From contig CAKMRJ010004445.1 of NCBI GenBank assembly GCA_928212115.1, positions 579,400 through 643,399 on the forward strand: DNA of 64,000 bases, read 5' to 3'. This DNA comes from Lactuca virosa. Lineage: Eukaryota > Streptophyta > Magnoliopsida > Asterales > Asteraceae. The notes under the pieces are model-generated. The model ran no database searches, was not told where the DNA came from, and saw only the letters and a list, made by a program, of their open reading frames with translations. The first letter of the stretch is position 1, and the number at the start of each line of letters is the position of its first letter. The position numbers and the translations under genes were made by a program. Below are positions 59,581 through 64,000 of the stretch, piece by piece.

Positions 59581-62512
59581 AGGTACCCAAATCTGAATGG
59601 GTCCTGGTTTGTCAGTTGTTAACTTAGGTACTTTGTTTGATGAATTTCTTTTGTTGTAGGGTCTTGGTTTATTATGACGGAATTGTTGTGGTTTGATCTG
59701 ACTTATCAAGTTTTCCCAAAAAGTGATTTGTTTTTGAAAACCCGTGGGTTGATAAGATCTGTGTTTTGGTGTAGGATATCCTAGATGTGATGTTTTGTTA
59801 GAAATTGTTTTCTCATATCTAGGATGTGAAGTATGGTTTTGAAAAGCATTATAATGATGGTTTTGAACTTTCTGATATGATGGTTTTTGAAAGTTCCCTG
59901 ACTGTTTGAAATTGATATCCTGAAAGTAATTTTCAACAGTCTTTCGCAAAGGTTTTGGTTTAGAGTTGAAAACTTGTTTTTGTGGCACAAAGTCAGGTTT
60001 CAAAAGTTTCCTTGGTTTTGTGGACTGAGCGTGGACAGCTTGAATGGGTTGCTTATTTTTTTGTTGTTTCTTTGAATACTTTTGTCCCAAACTGTTCTTT
60101 CCAACTATGGTAGAATTCAAAGAAGGGAAGACATTTGGAGCAGAAGTATTTCCATGCTCATGAGTAGATTTTTGTCCATTTAGGAAAATCTCAGGTTTGA
60201 TTGTGCCATCATCTTTGTTAGTTCATTAGATCTCAATTGATGAGTTATTGAACTAACAGAGTCTGATTCAGAATTCACAACTCTTTTGTATGACTTTTTG
60301 GAAATAAAGAAATCAGTATCATCTGGGCTACAGTTGATAACTGTTTCGTCATCTGAATCTTCCTCGTTGGCAGATGTGAAAAGATCTGGTAGAGTGGATT
60401 CAGAGTTTTCACAAATTGTCATGTTTTCAATTTGTTCCTTTTCAAATGCTTCTCTACCAATTCCTGGTTTATAACTTGTATTAACTGTGCCAGATCCTAA
60501 GGTTTTTGCCTTAGTGAAAATATCATCACTTAATTTTCTAGCAATATTAATAGAATCCAATTTTCCTTGCAGTCTTTTGTTTTCGGATTCAAGAAATATG
60601 ATTTTGTTTGAAAAATCAGTCAGTTTTTGAGTTAAAACATAATTTTCATCAGTTGAAGATTGAAATTTTTGTTTCAACTTAATGATTTCCATTTCTAAAA
60701 TATCTTTAATTTCAGAAGAAATAACTGACTGGTTTTTCAATTCCAAATCCCTCTTTTGAATTAGGGCTTGATTTAATTGTTCCAAGACGTGAGCATTATC
60801 TTCAGATTTTCGTTCAACGTCTCTTTCCAATTTCAAAATCGTTCTTGTATTTTCTCCGAGTTTGAATTGCATCGTTTGTGATTCAGACTTGACAATGTCC
60901 ATTTTAACCATGTTGTTATGATATGTATTGAGATCAACTTGCAGGCTATTCTCAATCTTGGTTATATGGGATTCAAAAATTGTTTTAGAATAACCAAGTT
61001 CTACAACCATGTTCCATACCTGTTCAATGACGTTTGGAGCCCTTGAAGGTATTTCTTCACCAGCCATGAAGCAGAAATTTGACTGTGCTGCTTCAGAGTC
61101 TGCTTCATCATCTGAAGTTGGCCAGTATTCGACGTTGGGTTCGTGGATTGCCATTAAAGCTTTATCTTTCTTTTCTTGTTTCTTCAGTTCTTCAGCTTTT
61201 TGAACGTAGTATGCTGAGTCCTTGACTTTGGATTTGCTTTTAGCACGACATTCTCGAGCATAGTGATTTGTTCCTTTACAATTGTGACAAATGATCACAT
61301 CATCATTATCACTGTCAGCCTTTTGACTTTGAATTGGAGGTCTTTCAGGTGCCTGGGCTTGGTTCTTTTGTTGAGATTGCTGAAATCCAAAATTTTGATT
61401 GTTGTTAGAACCTTGATTTGAGTTGTTATTAAAAATTGGATTGGGATTGTTTTGAAATCCCCGGTTTTGGAAACCTTGGTTTGGGTAGTTTTGGAAAGAT
61501 GGTCTTTGAGAACTTTGTCCAAAAGATGGTCTTTGTTGAAAACCTGGATTGTTTTGTCCAAAGTATGGTCTTGGTTGAAAACCTGAATTGTTTGGTCCAA
61601 AAGATGGCCTGTTTTGATAATTTGGTCTGAAATTTGATTGACCAGAATTTGGCAAAAATCTTTGTAGGTTTGTGTTTGCTACCAAGGCGCATAGTTGTTG
61701 ATAATCCGCTTCATCATTTGAATCAAAAGAATTATAACAATTTCCCAAAAATGCTTGGTTTTGATTTTGATCGAAAAAGGGTGTTTGGTGTTGAGAAGAT
61801 GTGGACAAAAGAGCTAATGGTCCACCAAAGTTGTAGTGGTTGGTGATTCAATAGAGGATTCATACGATTGAAGTTCTCCATATAAATTGTATAAAGATTC
61901 AGTATGAATTGCTGGATTTCCCTGAATAATGAGTTTTACCATTTTCCAGCTTTCAAAAAGATTATTCAAAAATTTGAGATTTATCTCATGTTGTGACTTT
62001 TTGATACCCAAATTGTTCATTTTAATAACAATAAAATTGAACCTGTCGTGAGCATCATGAATGGTTTCTGATGAAAACATTTTGAAATTGTCAAATTCAT
62101 TCAAAATGGATGTTTTCTTGTTTCCGATTATTCTTTCGTTTCCACAAAAACGATTTTTTAAACTTTCCCAAATTTGATTTGCGGTTAACAGTATAATGTC
62201 ATCCATTTGACTTAGAATACTGTGTGGGATTCCAGAAACTAGTTCCTTTTTAGCTTGGAGTTCAAGCTTTCTGTTGTTTTCGGCTATTGTGATTTGATTT
62301 GTAGCAAGAGTGGCCATATCTTCTGTAGAGATTCCAGTATACGTTCCTTCCACGCATTTCCAGACATTTTCACCTAAAGTATTTAGATGAAGGTTCATAC
62401 GGCCAACCCACGAATTATACTCTTCAGGTATAAGTATGGGTGCCCGTGAACCTGAACCCAAACTGTTAGCAATAGAAACAGAATTCATGTTTGAGTAATT
62501 TGTTGAAGACAT
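59581..62512 (-). pseudogene. gag: E7 gag (long, with zinc knuckle and coiled coil)
   Basis: Starts MSSTNYSNMNSVSIANS; the N-terminal domain has EEYNSWVGRMNLHLNTLGENVW. After a 1-nt loss near 61830 a repetitive Phe/Gln/Asn/Pro linker follows, with FGQNNPGFQQRPSFGQ-type repeats. The CCHC knuckle CHNCKGTNHYAREC lies at about 61245-61290. A coiled coil of about 130 residues spans about 60950-60540. A second frameshift near 60220 leads to a basic Lys/Gln/Pro-rich C-terminus. The layout fits SIRE Gag. Confidence 0.87.
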
Positions 62513-62658
62513 AAAATAAATTTTTTTTTTTTAAAAATTTTTTTGATTAAGGATTTGAACAAGTGATATTAAAATGAAACTTTTAAAAAAAATCTTATGG
62601 AAGGTTTATATAAACGCTAACCAAAAGTTTTCGACAAAAATTTCAGAATGAATCACAC

Positions 62659-62674
62659 GAGCTCTGATACCAAT
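62659..62674 (-). other. E7 primer binding site (initiator Met tRNA)
   Basis: On the minus strand ATTGGTATCAGAGCTC, adjoining the 5' LTR end. Confidence 0.92.
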
Positions 62675-64000
62675 TGTTAGAAAATATAATGTCTGATCAC
62701 CACAAATAAAGGCTCAGTTACCAATTACTATGTGACAGATATATATATTTAATGATTTAAGATGCGGAAATATAAGAGATGCGGAATAAATAAATATAGA
62801 AAGCTATAAATAAATAAATACGAGAAAGCTATAATAAATAAATACGAGAAAGTTATAAATAAATAAATACGAGAAAGCTATAAATAAATAATACGAGAAA
62901 GCTATAAATAAATAATACGAGAAAGCTATAAATAAATAAATGACTGTATTTAAATGACGTAAAGCTGTAATAAAATATATAAATATATAAATATATTTCA
63001 AGTAGGTTCGTCAATTGACTGAACTTGGTTTAGAACCGGACTCGTGGAGCGACTTGGTCTATCAAGTAGGTTCGTCAATAAATTGACTGAACTGGCTTTG
63101 GGTTGGACTGGATCTTAATAGACTGTGTCTCTATTTGTTCATAGTTCAATCCGGTATTTGATAAGTAACACAAATTTCATTAAAAGCTCGGTTTTATGTA
63201 AACAAGTTGTTTACAAAAGGGTACAAATACAAGAGTTTATGTATTTGTATTTGAGGTATTTTTGATGAGGTTGAAGTGGATATTTGGAGGGTGTTTGAAG
63301 GTGGAATAAGGTTGTATTTTTGGTGGTGTAAGGTAACAAAGATGGTGAAGTTAAAAGAGCTTTGGGTGGTGATGAATGTAGATTTTCGGAATAAATCTCT
63401 CTGGATAGCCAATTCTCTCTCGCGTCTCTCTGGGGTTTCCGGTGGTCAAAAAAATCGAGGAAAATTCCTGGATGTAGGTAAGGTCCTGAATAATTTGCGA
63501 TCAAAATCTCTCCAGGGTTATCTTCTTGAGTTATCCTCGGTGAATTTTTTGTTAACTTCGAAATTCTGATGTCGAAAAACAGCAAGGTGGAGATTTTTGT
63601 GGTGGTTTAAAGGATGTTTGGAGGAGGTTCAAGGAGGGTATTTGGAGGTTGTTTGGAGGTGTTCTTGGTGTTCTTGGTGTTCTTGGTGTTCTTGGTGTTC
63701 TTGATGTTCTTGGTGTTCTTGGTGTTCTTGGTGTTCTTGATGTTCTTGGTGTTCTTGTGTTCTTGGTGTTCTTGGTGTTCTGGTTGAGAGGTTTTTTTTG
63801 TATGGAGAGGTTTTTCAAAGTTTATAAAAGAGGTAATGAATGAAAGAGCACACAACTCTCTTATATACTAACTTACATATACATACACTTTCCACATACA
63901 TACATACAAGTATACATACATGAAACAAATATCTTCTTCATTGAGTATTTTTAAAGTAATGGCTAGTGTGTGCAAGTGGTATGCTTCTTTCTTTGACTTT
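62675..64000 (-). repeat. E7 5' LTR (truncated by window end)
   Basis: Collinear with 52990-54302. Contains the 25-bp and 9-bp arrays. Confidence 0.93.

Larger units (their letters stand above)
52990..64000 (-). mobile_element. E7: SIRE-type Ty1/copia retrotransposon (runs off the window)
   Basis: LTRs 52990-54565 and 62675-64000 (cut by the window end about 260 bp short), PBS, polypurine tract, long gag with coiled coil, and pol in copia order PR-IN-RT-RH. The RT/RNase H peptide matches the SIRE/Maximus lineage. LTRs differ by only about three substitutions over 1.3 kb but by many 1-2 bp indels. The coding frame has at least six 1-nt frameshifts. Confidence 0.93.

Overview
The window looks like plant nuclear DNA made entirely of transposable elements. 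I find no host gene, tRNA or rRNA gene. The evidence is Ty3/gypsy chromovirus and Ty1/copia (SIRE-type) polyproteins, primer binding sites matching plant initiator-Met tRNA (TGGTATCAGAGC), long LTRs with TATAAATA boxes, 5-bp target duplications and long TA microsatellites. An Asteraceae genome, perhaps Lactuca, would fit the LTR style; that is an impression from memory, not a search result.

Layout. (1) 1-38053: a minus-strand gypsy composite with the order LTR - internal A - LTR - internal B - partial LTR. Its left LTR is cut into three pieces (1-177, 7122-7411, 18178-18743) by two plus-strand gypsy insertions: E1 (178-7121, gag only) and E2 (7412-18177, gag-pol plus an extra acidic ORF). Internal A (18751-27585) carries a solo LTR, S1 (20669-23260), inside its RT/RNase H region. 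The central LTR is 27586-29992. Internal B is split by a 5.4-kb Reina-like gypsy element, E3 (30315-35749). (2) 38054-45457: a copia-type LTR fragment, a solo gypsy LTR S2 (39367-41647) and a decayed copia relic E4. (3) 45458-51799: a 5'-part gypsy element E5, whose LTR contains a further solo LTR, S3 (47248-48944). (4) 51800-64000: the 3' end of a copia element E6 on the minus strand, entered by a SIRE-type copia element E7 (52990 to beyond the window end).

Target duplications support five insertions: AGTAT (E1), TTTTC (E2), TTCTG (S1), ACGTC (E3) and TGTAG (S3). S2 has an imperfect one (GTTAA/GTCAA). For E1 and E2 the uninterrupted sister LTR at 27586-29992 shows the empty site. Every gag/pol frame is broken somewhere. 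The only long clean frame is the 230-codon extra ORF of E2.

The most interesting signals are in non-coding LTR DNA. Five LTR families each carry a cluster of short CpG-containing inverted repeats near the promoter, with arms specific to the family; four of them also have a second set about 550-650 bp downstream. Three LTR families share four divergent repeat units phased at about 170/161/161 bp in U3. A conserved acidic plus helical ORF precedes gag in two related elements.
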